From NCBI GenBank assembly GCA_934270475.1, contig CAKQPS010000002.1, positions 124,001 through 188,000 of the forward strand: a DNA stretch of 64,000 bases, in the 5' to 3' direction. The translations under genes were made by a program, and so were the position numbers. Under the pieces are notes generated by a model. It worked only from the letters and a program-made list of their open reading frames with translations. It was not told the origin of the DNA and searched no databases. Source of the stretch: an uncultured Alphaproteobacteria bacterium (GTDB lineage: Bacteria; Pseudomonadota; Alphaproteobacteria; RF32; CAG-239). Shown here one piece after another: positions 15,986 to 25,094 of this stretch. The first letter of the stretch is position 1. Each line of letters starts with the position of its first letter.

Positions 15986-18415
15986 ATGGTCAAATTTTTT
16001 AAAACCCTGTTTATTGTCTTTTTTGCCGCCCTGCTGTTTGCCGGTAATCTGCAAGCCGCAGACAGGGCTAATCCTAAAAATTCTATAGACTTTAACAAAA
16101 TCAATAAAAAGCTGGAGCAAATTGACAATGCGCTGAAAGGCGAAAATTTAACTGAAGACAATATCAATGAATATGTCAGCTATTTGGGTGAGCAAGAAGC
16201 GCAAATCAGCGCCACCCGCAAAGATTTGGACAAGGATATAAAATATATTCAAAAGCAGCTGGATGCTTTGGGAGAACCTAAAGAAGGCGCTACCGAAGAC
16301 AAGGTTATTACCAAGCAGCGCGACAGCCTGACTAAAGAATTGACGGCTGAAGACCGTGTGCTGAAAGAAGCTGATTTGCTGATTGTAAAAATAGAGGATT
16401 TGACCACACAGGTTCTAAACGCCCGCAGCAAACGCGTGTATGGTGACTTGATTACAAAGCAGTCGGCGCTTATCAACCCGATGGTGTTTTTCAACAGCCT
16501 GAAATTATATGCCATTTTCTTTTGGGATATAACAAAATCTCCGGTTGACTGGTATCGCAGCATTCCGACCGAAGACCGCAGCTATACTATTTTCAGCATT
16601 GCTTCAATGGCGCTGATTTTGATTGTAGCGCTTGCTGTTGCTATTGTTTTGCGTAAATACATATTAAACCACTGGGGATATAAAGAAGATATTGAATTAC
16701 CGCACTTCAGCCGAAAAGTCGTTGCCGCTATTGCCGTGGCTATTGCCCGCGGCTTGATTCCGGACGCCTTTGTCGGAGCCTGCATGATTTGGATGGTCAG
16801 CACCAAAATTTTTGGCGACAGCTTGCTGGGACATGTTTTGATGATTACGGGATTTGCTTCATTTCTAGCCATTATTGAAGCAACAATTTCTCGTGTGACT
16901 TTTGCGCCAAATTACCCGCAATGGCGCTTGTTCAATATTCCAAATGACAAAGCTCTGCGTTTTACACGCGTGATATTTATGTTCATCATTTGTAACGCTA
17001 TTGCGCTTATTCAAGTGGTTGTTGCCCAAAAAGCTAATTACTCCGTTGACACTATCCACTTTTTAACCATGATTTCCTGCGCGGTTAAGGCATTTTTCCT
17101 GATTTGGATTATCAAAATAACCGTTGACACTTATCGGGAAACTCATGGAATAACTGCAGAAAATATTGAAGAGACTGAGGAAGAAAACGACACTTTAGAC
17201 AGCGGATTTAAAATTATGGTTGCCAGCAACCTGCTTTTAGCCACAGCCTTTGGTCTGTCTTTAATCGGCTATCCAGAACTGTCATCGTTTATTTTGCGCA
17301 ACCTTATTCTATCTATGGTGACATTTGGTATTTTTGAACTTTTCCGCCATGCGTTTATTGATATTTTAAAACGTCTTATCTTGGCAAGCCCGTGGATGAG
17401 ATCCATTAAACTAACCAAACGCAATGTCGGCAAAATAGAATTTTGGCTTACCTCTTTAATTAACCCGATTTTGGTTTTAGCCCTTATCTTTACGTTGCTG
17501 AACCTTTGGGGTTTGCCTGGGGACTTTATGCTGCAAATGGGTAAAAAGCTGCTGTTTGGTTTCAAAATCGGCGGCGTGCAGATTTCCTTAATTGCCATTG
17601 CTTTCGGTATTTTGGTATTCTTTGTTTCATTGACTGTGGTTAAAATTTTGAAAAAGCATTTAGCCTCCAATGTATTTAACAATATGGATATTGACGACGG
17701 CATCAAGCACTCGCTTATTTCAGGAATCAGCTTTGTCGGCTTTATCATATCTTGCTTGCTGGCAATTATTGCCGTCGGCGTAGACTTAACAAACCTCGCC
17801 TTCATCGCCGGTGCTTTATCGGTTGGTATCGGTTTTGGCTTGCAAGATGTGATTAAAAACCTTGTATCCGGTATCATCATCTTATTCGAGCGCCCGTTTA
17901 AGGTCGGCGACTGGGTGATTATGAACGGAACCGAAGGTAAAATTAAGCAAATCAATATTCGTTCCACCGAAATGGAAAGCTTTAACCGCACCAGCGTGAT
18001 TGTGCCAAACGCGACCTTGCTTTCCAGCTCGATTGTGAACCTGACCCACGGCGACAACATCTCGCGCCAAAGCATTATGGTCGGCGTTGCCTATGGTTCT
18101 GACGTGGAAAAAGTACGCAGAATTTTGCTGGAATGTGCATTGGCTCATAAATATGTAATGAAAAATCCGGCGCCGTATGTGCTGTTCAAAGACTTTGCCG
18201 ACAGCAGCCTGAACTTTGAACTGCGCTGCTATACCAACGATATTTGGAAAGGATGGATTGTGCCAAGCGATTTGCGTTTTGCCATAAACAAGCGTTTCAT
18301 TGAAGAAGGAATTGAAATTCCATTCCCGCAGATTGTGGTTCACTCCGGTGAAAAAGTGGCGCAGAAAAACCAGTTCTACGCTCTCAAAAACGGAGAATTG
18401 GAACAACCGGAATAA
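15986..18415 (+). CDS. Large MscS-type mechanosensitive channel (DUF3772-like N-terminus)
   Basis: Inner-membrane tension-gated channel that relieves osmotic shock. The 809 aa have a signal peptide (to about residue 24, LQAA), a periplasmic coiled-coil region of the DUF3772 type (about 30-170), and around ten membrane helices from residue 200. The MscS pore helix and beta domain come near 590-760 (GALSVGIGFGLQDVIKNLVSGIIILFERPFKVGDWV). A C-terminal alpha/beta domain follows (GVAYGSDVEKVRRIL ... PFPQIVVHSG). It resembles MscK/YjeP-type large paralogues rather than the small MscS. It follows the Asd-like gene by ten bases, so they are probably cotranscribed, and a terminator follows. Confidence 0.9.
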   Translation: MVKFFKTLFIVFFAALLFAGNLQAADRANPKNSIDFNKINKKLEQIDNALKGENLTEDNINEYVSYLGEQEAQISATRKDLDKDIKYIQKQLDALGEPKEGATEDKVITKQRDSLTKELTAEDRVLKEADLLIVKIEDLTTQVLNARSKRVYGDLITKQSALINPMVFFNSLKLYAIFFWDITKSPVDWYRSIPTEDRSYTIFSIASMALILIVALAVAIVLRKYILNHWGYKEDIELPHFSRKVVAAIAVAIARGLIPDAFVGACMIWMVSTKIFGDSLLGHVLMITGFASFLAIIEATISRVTFAPNYPQWRLFNIPNDKALRFTRVIFMFIICNAIALIQVVVAQKANYSVDTIHFLTMISCAVKAFFLIWIIKITVDTYRETHGITAENIEETEEENDTLDSGFKIMVASNLLLATAFGLSLIGYPELSSFILRNLILSMVTFGIFELFRHAFIDILKRLILASPWMRSIKLTKRNVGKIEFWLTSLINPILVLALIFTLLNLWGLPGDFMLQMGKKLLFGFKIGGVQISLIAIAFGILVFFVSLTVVKILKKHLASNVFNNMDIDDGIKHSLISGISFVGFIISCLLAIIAVGVDLTNLAFIAGALSVGIGFGLQDVIKNLVSGIIILFERPFKVGDWVIMNGTEGKIKQINIRSTEMESFNRTSVIVPNATLLSSSIVNLTHGDNISRQSIMVGVAYGSDVEKVRRILLECALAHKYVMKNPAPYVLFKDFADSSLNFELRCYTNDIWKGWIVPSDLRFAINKRFIEEGIEIPFPQIVVHSGEKVAQKNQFYALKNGELEQPE

Positions 18416-18425
18416 TGAGACAACA

Positions 18426-18458
18426 AACAAGCCGCTTTTTCAAGCGGCTTTATTTTTT
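18426..18458 (+). terminator. Rho-independent terminator of the mechanosensitive channel gene
   Basis: AAGCCGCTT and AAGCGGCTT pair around TTTTC (about 18429-18450), then a T-rich run. It lies between convergent genes and may also serve der on the other strand. Confidence 0.85.
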
Positions 18459-18488
18459 TAAGAAACACTTTAGATTTTATATTTGCTG

Positions 18489-19877
18489 CTATTTATTTTC
18501 AGCATATGGATTGTCTGACTTGCGAATCGTAATTCTAATTGGTATTCCGCCCAAATTAAAAGTATCGCGCAGACTATTGGTTAAATAACGCAAATAGGAT
18601 TCCGGCAGACCTTCAGGATTGCTGGAAAAGATAAAGAATGAAGGCGGACGAGATTTTGCCTGAGTAATAAATTTAAGCTTAATACGGCGCTTGTTTTTGC
18701 CCAGCGGCGCCGGATTCTGCTCTTGCACATCAGAAAACCACTTATTCAGCGGTGCAGTCGGAATACGGGTGTTCCAGCGGTCATAAACTTTGAGCACTGC
18801 GCTCATCAATTTATCCAGCCCCTCTTTTTTGAGAGCGGAAATGGTCACAGTCGGCACACCGGCAACTTGAGTAAGCGAGGTCATAAGCTTGTAATTAAGC
18901 TGCTCCAGCGCCTCTTTACGGTTGGCAATATCCCATTTGTTTACAGCAATTACCAGCGCTCTGCCCTCATCTATCACGCGGCGGGCAATGGTTAAATCCT
19001 GCTTTTCCAACACAGCATCAGCGTCCAAAACCAACACCACAACCTGCGCCATATCGGCAGCATATTTAGTGCTTTCGACAGACATTTTTTCCAGTGAGTT
19101 TTTTACTTTAGACTGACGGCGCAAACCGGCAGTATCCACCAAATTAAATTTGCGTCCTTTCCATTGCCAGCTTGTGGTTATTGCGTCACGAGTCATTCCG
19201 GCTTCAGGACCGGTCAGCATACGTTCATCATTTAGCAATGCATTGACTAATGTTGATTTACCGACATTCGGACGACCGACAAAAGCCAGTTGTATTGGGC
19301 GTTTGTTGGCTTCTTCTACCGAAAAATCTTCGGGAATCTGACCTAAAACCGCAACTTTTGTTTCTTCTGCAGCTTTTTTATTTTTTTCTTCTTCCGCTTC
19401 ATGCAGGCAAGTGTACAAATCTTCAAAGCCTAAGCCGTGCTCAGCCGAAAAAGGAATTGGCTCGCCTAAGCCTAATTTATAGGCTTCAAAAATTCCGTCT
19501 TCCTGCTTTTTGCCTTCGCATTTGTTGGCAAGCAAAATAACCGGCTTATGAGTTTGGCGCACCAAATCGGCAAACTGTTCGTCATAAGGCTGTACTCCAT
19601 CGCGCGCGTCAAACAAAAACAAACAAACATCAGCTTCGGCAATTGCCATTTGAGTTTGTTTCCACATGCGGCTTTCCATATTATCGGTTGTCGAATATTC
19701 ATAGCCGGCGGTATCAATCAGCTGCAGTTCCAAATCTCTAAATTTAGCCGGAGCCATTTTACGGTCACGCGTAACTCCCGGCATATCGTGAACAATAGCC
19801 AATTTTTTACCGACCAAGCGGTTAAACAATGTGGATTTTCCAACATTCGGACGTCCGATAATGGCAACAGAAAGCAC
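18489..19877 (-). CDS. der: Ribosome-assembly GTPase Der (EngA)
   Basis: Tandem-domain GTPase required for late assembly of the 50S subunit. The 462 aa hold two G domains, each with a P-loop GRPNVGKST (first at residues 8-16, second near 205-213), matching DTAG switch motifs and NKCE/NKWD base-recognition motifs, then a KH-like C-terminal domain ending NPYAENK. Length is normal. It is the last gene of a run with bamB and the YfgM-like gene upstream, the same neighbourhood (yfgM-bamB-der) seen in many proteobacteria. Confidence 0.96.
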   Translation of the reverse strand: MLSVAIIGRPNVGKSTLFNRLVGKKLAIVHDMPGVTRDRKMAPAKFRDLELQLIDTAGYEYSTTDNMESRMWKQTQMAIAEADVCLFLFDARDGVQPYDEQFADLVRQTHKPVILLANKCEGKKQEDGIFEAYKLGLGEPIPFSAEHGLGFEDLYTCLHEAEEEKNKKAAEETKVAVLGQIPEDFSVEEANKRPIQLAFVGRPNVGKSTLVNALLNDERMLTGPEAGMTRDAITTSWQWKGRKFNLVDTAGLRRQSKVKNSLEKMSVESTKYAADMAQVVVLVLDADAVLEKQDLTIARRVIDEGRALVIAVNKWDIANRKEALEQLNYKLMTSLTQVAGVPTVTISALKKEGLDKLMSAVLKVYDRWNTRIPTAPLNKWFSDVQEQNPAPLGKNKRRIKLKFITQAKSRPPSFFIFSSNPEGLPESYLRYLTNSLRDTFNLGGIPIRITIRKSDNPYAENK

Positions 19878-19888
19878 CTTAAATCTCC

Positions 19889-21208
19889 TTATTTATAAGC
19901 TATTAAATCGGCTCCAGCCGTTACAAAAAATACATACCCGCCGGCAGCAAGAGGCGCCGAGTTCAATTTTTCATCTAAATCAACGCTGTTCAGCAATTTG
20001 CCGGTTTGCGGCATATAAGCGTAAACCATACCGTTAGAGAGGGCAACTACCAAACGTCCATCCAGCATTATCGGATTAAAAATCATTACATCGGCAGGCT
20101 TTTCGCCCAAATTCAACGGAGTTGCCCACAAAATATCGCCGTTTTCTTTATTTACTGCCAGCAAATCATTAGTATTTGAAACAATATACAGTGTATTGCC
20201 GACCAACAACGGAGTATTTACGCTGCCGACTTCTTTTTCCCATTTGCGGGCGCCGCTGCGCATATCAATAGCCGTCAGCACATTGGCATTGCCTATGGCA
20301 TAAACCGTTTCGCCTTCAATTACCGGAGCAGCCTTTATGGTGTCCAAAAAAGTGGAAGAATAGGCTTGGCGGTTAGAAATTAAAACATCAGACCACAGCG
20401 GAGTACCTAAAGTGGCGTTAAACGCTTGAATTTCGCCGTTGGAAAAACCGGTAACAACCATGTCCAAATCTGCAGAATATGCGGCAGGAGCACCGCCAAC
20501 CAAGGTAGTATTTTCAAGTGAAATATCATACTTCCACTGCTCTTCGCCGTTTTTAGCATTCAGCGCATAAAATTTATTATCGACGCTTTGCACAAAAACA
20601 TTGCCGTTTGCAACCATCGGAGCAATTCGAAGCGGAGACTGCAGCGATTTGCTCCAAAGAATTTCGCCTTTCTGTGCATTTACGGCATAAACCGAGCCAT
20701 AACCAGTGGCGGCATAGACTGTGCCGTTGTTAAAAGCTATGCCGGCGCCTTTTAAGGACGTGTCGTCAACATTGTCATTTTCGGAGTGCAGTTTTGTTTT
20801 CCAAAGCAAATTGCCGCTGCTTATGTCAAAAGCACTCAAAAGTCCTGCGGCGTCCAAAGTATAAACCTTGTTTTTAGCAACCAGCGGCTTAGAGATTAAA
20901 AATTCTCTTTTAGACCGCCCTTTGCCGAAACTGCTTTCCCATTGTTTTTGAAAAGCTGTGCCGACTTTGAAATTTTGCTGTGCATGCAGAGCATTAAAAC
21001 CTTCTTGCTGCCAATCAGAATTAGCAACAGCCGCCGGAATGTTTATCTGAATGCCGGAAGACGCCACATCGGGACGAATTGCTGCAACAGGCTCCAAAAC
21101 CGCAAGGCGCTCGCCTTTAGGCAACACTTTGTCGCTGGAACATGCCGCCGCAGCAATGCTCAGCAGCAAGCCTGCCAAAACTTTAGTTTTTGTGTTCAAC
21201 ATCTGCAC
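19889..21208 (-). CDS. bamB: Outer-membrane assembly lipoprotein BamB
   Basis: Lipoprotein subunit of the BAM complex that inserts beta-barrel proteins into the outer membrane. A lipoprotein signal peptide ends in the lipobox AAAC (SIAAAACSSDK). The 439-aa chain is a PQQ-type beta-propeller: recurring blades such as LLSAFDISSGNLLWKTKL, VYAVNAQKGEILWSKSL, FYALNAKNGEEQWKY and LLAVNKENGDILWATPL. It follows the YfgM-like gene by 15 bases and precedes der by 11, so the three form one unit. Confidence 0.92.
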   Translation of the reverse strand: MQMLNTKTKVLAGLLLSIAAAACSSDKVLPKGERLAVLEPVAAIRPDVASSGIQINIPAAVANSDWQQEGFNALHAQQNFKVGTAFQKQWESSFGKGRSKREFLISKPLVAKNKVYTLDAAGLLSAFDISSGNLLWKTKLHSENDNVDDTSLKGAGIAFNNGTVYAATGYGSVYAVNAQKGEILWSKSLQSPLRIAPMVANGNVFVQSVDNKFYALNAKNGEEQWKYDISLENTTLVGGAPAAYSADLDMVVTGFSNGEIQAFNATLGTPLWSDVLISNRQAYSSTFLDTIKAAPVIEGETVYAIGNANVLTAIDMRSGARKWEKEVGSVNTPLLVGNTLYIVSNTNDLLAVNKENGDILWATPLNLGEKPADVMIFNPIMLDGRLVVALSNGMVYAYMPQTGKLLNSVDLDEKLNSAPLAAGGYVFFVTAGADLIAYK

Positions 21209-21223
21209 ACCTGTATTAAAAAA

Positions 21224-22015
21224 TTATTCAGCACCGCTGCCGGCATTGTTCAATGAAGACAGCATTTCTTGAATTTTAGACTTGAAACTTTCAGGTAAAT
21301 CTTTAACTGTCAGCAATTTGCTGTAAATATCACGGGCTGTCTGCCAATCGCCTTCACGGATTGCAGCCATTGCCAGCAAGTCATTAGCCAAAGGCGTCCA
21401 AGAATTTTCGGCGGCTAAAACCGGTTTCAGCAAATCAGACAATTCTTGCTTTGACATGGTGTCAACTTTATAGGTTGCATATTTTATCAGCGCGATCTGA
21501 CGAACTTCGGAATTTACCTGTGTATCTTTAGACAAAGACTCCAACATAGCCAGTCCTTCATCTTCTTTTTGCTGGTCAATCAGCAAATTAGCAATTTGCA
21601 AACGAGCAAAATCACCATATATACCATGGTCGTTTTGGTTAATTTTTTGCAAAGCCGCCATCATTGCTTCCGGATCCTGCTTGCGGGCTGAATCCATATA
21701 AGTTTCCGTAGCAATTTGATTATGCTGCTGGCGCCAGCTTTTTATACGTTCAAAAGAAACTGCGCCGCAAACCGCAATTACTACCACCGCAATAATTGCC
21801 AAACCATAGCGGTTCCACAAGGCTTTGAAATTATCGTTTTTAACTTCTTCGCTTACTTCATTGATAAAAGCATCGGTTAAATCCGGATTAACATCGGCTT
21901 TAGCTTTTACCGCAGCGGCTGTTGTCTTGACGCTGCTTTCAGCTTTTGGAGCAGCCTTAGGAGCAGGATTTTTCTTTGCTGCAGGTTTTCTTGTTTTTTT
22001 CTCTGTATTTTTCAT
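21224..22015 (-). CDS. YfgM-like single-pass TPR protein
   Basis: Membrane-anchored tetratricopeptide protein of the YfgM type, which associates with the SecYEG translocon and periplasmic chaperones. The N-terminal 50 residues are a K/A/P-rich cytoplasmic extension, longer than in E. coli YfgM. A membrane helix lies near residues 70-88 (GLAIIAVVVIAVCGAVSF). The periplasmic part of about 170 residues is all-helical with TPR-like pairs (DFARLQIANLLIDQQ, WTPLANDLLAMAAIREGDW). It is the first gene of the yfgM-bamB-der set, and that context supports the call as much as the sequence does. Confidence 0.82.
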   Translation of the reverse strand: MKNTEKKTRKPAAKKNPAPKAAPKAESSVKTTAAAVKAKADVNPDLTDAFINEVSEEVKNDNFKALWNRYGLAIIAVVVIAVCGAVSFERIKSWRQQHNQIATETYMDSARKQDPEAMMAALQKINQNDHGIYGDFARLQIANLLIDQQKEDEGLAMLESLSKDTQVNSEVRQIALIKYATYKVDTMSKQELSDLLKPVLAAENSWTPLANDLLAMAAIREGDWQTARDIYSKLLTVKDLPESFKSKIQEMLSSLNNAGSGAE

Positions 22016-22086
22016 AATTTTATCCCCATAAAATCAAAAATTATCTTATCCATAGCAAATATTGCGTAATAAAGCAAATTATTTTA

Positions 22087-23283
22087 TCAGTCTTGTTTAA
22101 CAATTTCACGAATAATATAACCGCGCACCCAACGCAAATCTTCAACCGGCATATTTTTACCGAAAATCATATTGCCGTTATGCGAAATAACCGAAAGATA
22201 ATAGCGGTCGGTTGTTGGATTATGTCCCACATCAACAGCCTCTATTTGGTTCTTTGGCAAAAACTCCGCGTCCATTCGCAAAAACATTATGTTATGACCT
22301 AAAATAATATCTCGGTTGGTTACAATCAACACATCTTTGCTGAAAATCGACACGATTGCAAACAAAATAACCGCCGTGCAAAAAGCCAAAATTCCGCTGA
22401 ACCACCATACGCCTAAAAACGGCAAGACCATTTGATGAAAATAGAGCAAAACCGCAGCAATTCCACCCACAGACAATGTTCCCAAGCATGCCAGCAAACT
22501 ATAGGCGTCTAAAAACAAATATTTTTCTTTGACTATAACTTTATTATTTTTCACACGGCATTTTACAGAATCCGGCACCGCCTGCTCATTTTGATTTTGA
22601 TACAAAGCTTTCAGCTGCCATTTTTTTGCCATTTCCTTCAAAGTTTTATTGAGTTCGGTATGATTGCGCGAAATCAAGCCCTTATCAGTTAAAAACAACG
22701 CCGGCATTTTCAGCTTTGAAGCATAATATTCCCAAATTTTACGAATATTTTTTCCGCTGGTGCTGATATAGAGAGGAACGCGTTTATTTTTATCGGCGTG
22801 ATAAAGCTCGATGACATAGCGGTTGCGGTTGATTAAACCAAGCTGATAATATTCAACTTTGAACAGCACACCTAAATAATTATACAAATCTTCAACCTCG
22901 ACCTGTTTTTCACCAAACAAAGGCTTGTGAATTATCTTGATTTTATCGCCGTCGAAAAAAATCTTTTTATAGCGCATCATCGCCGCTGCCGAAAGCAGAA
23001 TAATCACAATGCCAAACAAAAAAACAAACGCATCAAAAGAATAGCGCAGCGGACCGACATCTACATTTTTGCCCTGTTCCGGCAAATTAAAATTATAGCT
23101 TACATCAGCCGGTTCAAAAAAATATGACACCGCCTCAAACAGCCCCAATGCCGTAAACACCAAACCAAAAAACATTCCCCACACCGCCAAGCGGCAAGGA
23201 ATCCGGTCTTTTTGCGACGCCGGCAATTTTTCTATGTCAAACTTAAATTTATAGCTGTAATGGTCTGGAGCCGTGTATGTCAT
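22087..23283 (-). CDS. Integral membrane protein with two repeated TM-pair plus PH-like modules
   Basis: Unrecognised 398-aa inner-membrane protein. Two hydrophobic hairpins (about residues 32-54 and 86-108; about 260-282 and 292-312) are each followed by a compact strand-rich region of about 90 residues. Examples are IFFDGDKIKIIHKPLFGEKQVEVEDL and VLIVTNRDIILGHNIMFLRMDAEFLPKNQIEAVDVG. The strand pattern after each hairpin recalls bacterial PH-like (YdbS/DUF304-type) domains, so it may be an internal duplication. It ends 71 bases upstream of the YfgM-like gene. No function can be given. Confidence 0.75.
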   Translation of the reverse strand: MTYTAPDHYSYKFKFDIEKLPASQKDRIPCRLAVWGMFFGLVFTALGLFEAVSYFFEPADVSYNFNLPEQGKNVDVGPLRYSFDAFVFLFGIVIILLSAAAMMRYKKIFFDGDKIKIIHKPLFGEKQVEVEDLYNYLGVLFKVEYYQLGLINRNRYVIELYHADKNKRVPLYISTSGKNIRKIWEYYASKLKMPALFLTDKGLISRNHTELNKTLKEMAKKWQLKALYQNQNEQAVPDSVKCRVKNNKVIVKEKYLFLDAYSLLACLGTLSVGGIAAVLLYFHQMVLPFLGVWWFSGILAFCTAVILFAIVSIFSKDVLIVTNRDIILGHNIMFLRMDAEFLPKNQIEAVDVGHNPTTDRYYLSVISHNGNMIFGKNMPVEDLRWVRGYIIREIVKQD

Positions 23284-23420
23284 TTTTTTCTCCCACTGTG
23301 TCTAACATCTTAAACTTAGCGCAATAAAAAATTTTTTTCACTAATTATTTTAAAATAATGTTGGTTTTTATAATCTTTGCAGCTATTATAGAACAGATTT
23401 TATTAAAAATGGTGTAACAA

Positions 23421-25085
23421 ATGCTTAGTTCAAGTATATTTTATTCAGGCTATAATGTTTTATTCGGCGTCTTATCGCTGTTTATCGGCTTGGGCTCAAC
23501 TTTTTTTGTTCGCTCTTCCAAAGATTTCCGCGGACTGATGATGTTTCAGCTCGGCGGGCTCGGTGTGGTTTTTCTAAACTATCTGACGCAAAACGAACAT
23601 ATTTTATATAAAGCCGGACTGAACTATAACTTTGTTGCTTTTGCCTGCATGATTATTGCACTTTTAACTTCGGTTATATGGCTTAACGCCTCTTCTGAAC
23701 TGCTGAACAACAAATCAGCAAACCGTGAAATTTTGACTTGTTATGTATCCATAGGTTTGACAATCGGTCTTTATCATACATTTTTGAACTACAATCAAAG
23801 CAGTATCAATATCTTTGATTCCACCCTTATTCTGTTCAGCTTATCTTTGGTCGGCGCTGTGGTTGCCCGCCAATGTATAAACAACTTCAGCTTGGGATAT
23901 TTTTTATTGTTCTGTTCGGTATTTATGCTTTGGGGAAAGCTGATTGTTTCGACATTTTTCTTTAAATATAACTGGCTTAATCTCAACATTTTGAACTGGT
24001 TTTGGCTATATGTATTTGCCGCCGCCGTGATTTTTATCAAACTTCATATGCAGCAGCAGGATTTGCAAAAAAGCTGGAACCTGATAGACAAGCTTAATTT
24101 GCAAATAGCCGCAATGATTGACTCATCGCCTTTTCCGATTATTATTTCCAAAATCACCGGCGATAAAATTCTGCTCATCAATAATAAAGCCGGAGAGCTG
24201 TTCGGTCTGACCAAAAAAGAATGCGGATACTTTAAATTAAAAGATTTTTTTGTAGATGAAAAAAGCCGCAAAGCATTTTGGGAAAAACTGGAAAAAGAAC
24301 ATGAAGTTCAAGACTTTGACTTAATGGTTTGCAACCTTATCAACTCCGCACCGTTTTGGCTTTCGGTTTCGGCAAAAGCCATTGAATATAACAATGAAAT
24401 GGCTTTGTATATGGCGTTTCAAAACATTACCTTGCGCAAAGCCCGTGAAACCTCTTTGCAATTTCAAGCCGAGCGCGATCCTTTGACTTTGGCTTGGAAT
24501 CGGCGGTATTTTGAAAAATTGGCGCCGGAACGCATTAAAGAAGCACTAAAAAAACAACAAAATTTCAGTCTATTGATGATTGATGCCGACAAGTTTAAAA
24601 ATGTGAATGACACTTATGGTCACAAAACCGGCGACAAGGTTTTAACAGAGCTGGTTGCCTGCTGCCAAAATGATTTGCGTGAAGACGACATTGTCTGCCG
24701 TTTTGGCGGTGAGGAATTTATAATTTATTTGGATAACACCGACTCTCATTCGGCACTGATTGTTGCCGAACGCCTAAGACAAACTCTTGCCAATTTGGAA
24801 ATAGAAAGCGAAAACGGCGAGAAATTTCATTTTACGGTAAGTATCGGCGTGGTTTCTTCGGAAAAAACCGCAAGTTTAGATGTTTTGCTGCGGCAGGTTG
24901 ATGATGCTATGTATTTGGCTAAAAACAACGGTCGCAATCGGGTAGAAATTTATGATGAACAAAAAGTAAAGCAGATTATGAAAAAGAAAACTTCCAGCAA
25001 AAGCCGAAATATTCACCCTGTTTTTCAAAATGAGGAAACAGAAGAAATATCACTTTTAGATAACTATGAAAATAAAATTTTGTAA
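23421..25085 (+). CDS. Membrane-bound diguanylate cyclase with PAS domain
   Basis: Makes the second messenger cyclic di-GMP from GTP. The 554 aa have about seven membrane helices (residues 5-205, a MASE-like sensor), a PAS domain (about 225-340, with NLQIAAMIDSSPFPIIIS), and a GGDEF domain (about 345-510). The active-site loop is GGEEF at about residues 429-433. An inhibitory I-site RxxD (REDD) lies exactly five residues before it, so product feedback is expected. The domain begins with the typical RDPLTLAWNRRYF. The lysine-rich tail after residue 515 is poorly conserved. The methyltransferase gene follows after nine bases. Confidence 0.94.
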   Translation: MLSSSIFYSGYNVLFGVLSLFIGLGSTFFVRSSKDFRGLMMFQLGGLGVVFLNYLTQNEHILYKAGLNYNFVAFACMIIALLTSVIWLNASSELLNNKSANREILTCYVSIGLTIGLYHTFLNYNQSSINIFDSTLILFSLSLVGAVVARQCINNFSLGYFLLFCSVFMLWGKLIVSTFFFKYNWLNLNILNWFWLYVFAAAVIFIKLHMQQQDLQKSWNLIDKLNLQIAAMIDSSPFPIIISKITGDKILLINNKAGELFGLTKKECGYFKLKDFFVDEKSRKAFWEKLEKEHEVQDFDLMVCNLINSAPFWLSVSAKAIEYNNEMALYMAFQNITLRKARETSLQFQAERDPLTLAWNRRYFEKLAPERIKEALKKQQNFSLLMIDADKFKNVNDTYGHKTGDKVLTELVACCQNDLREDDIVCRFGGEEFIIYLDNTDSHSALIVAERLRQTLANLEIESENGEKFHFTVSIGVVSSEKTASLDVLLRQVDDAMYLAKNNGRNRVEIYDEQKVKQIMKKKTSSKSRNIHPVFQNEETEEISLLDNYENKIL

Positions 25086-25094
25086 GGAAAGAAA

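Noticed and set aside
17269..18075. 268-codon frame antisense to the mechanosensitive channel gene
   Set aside because: Shadow frame of a strongly supported gene, with no start signal and no domain. The same holds for the other antisense frames in alaS, tkt, der, kdsD and the band-7 genes.
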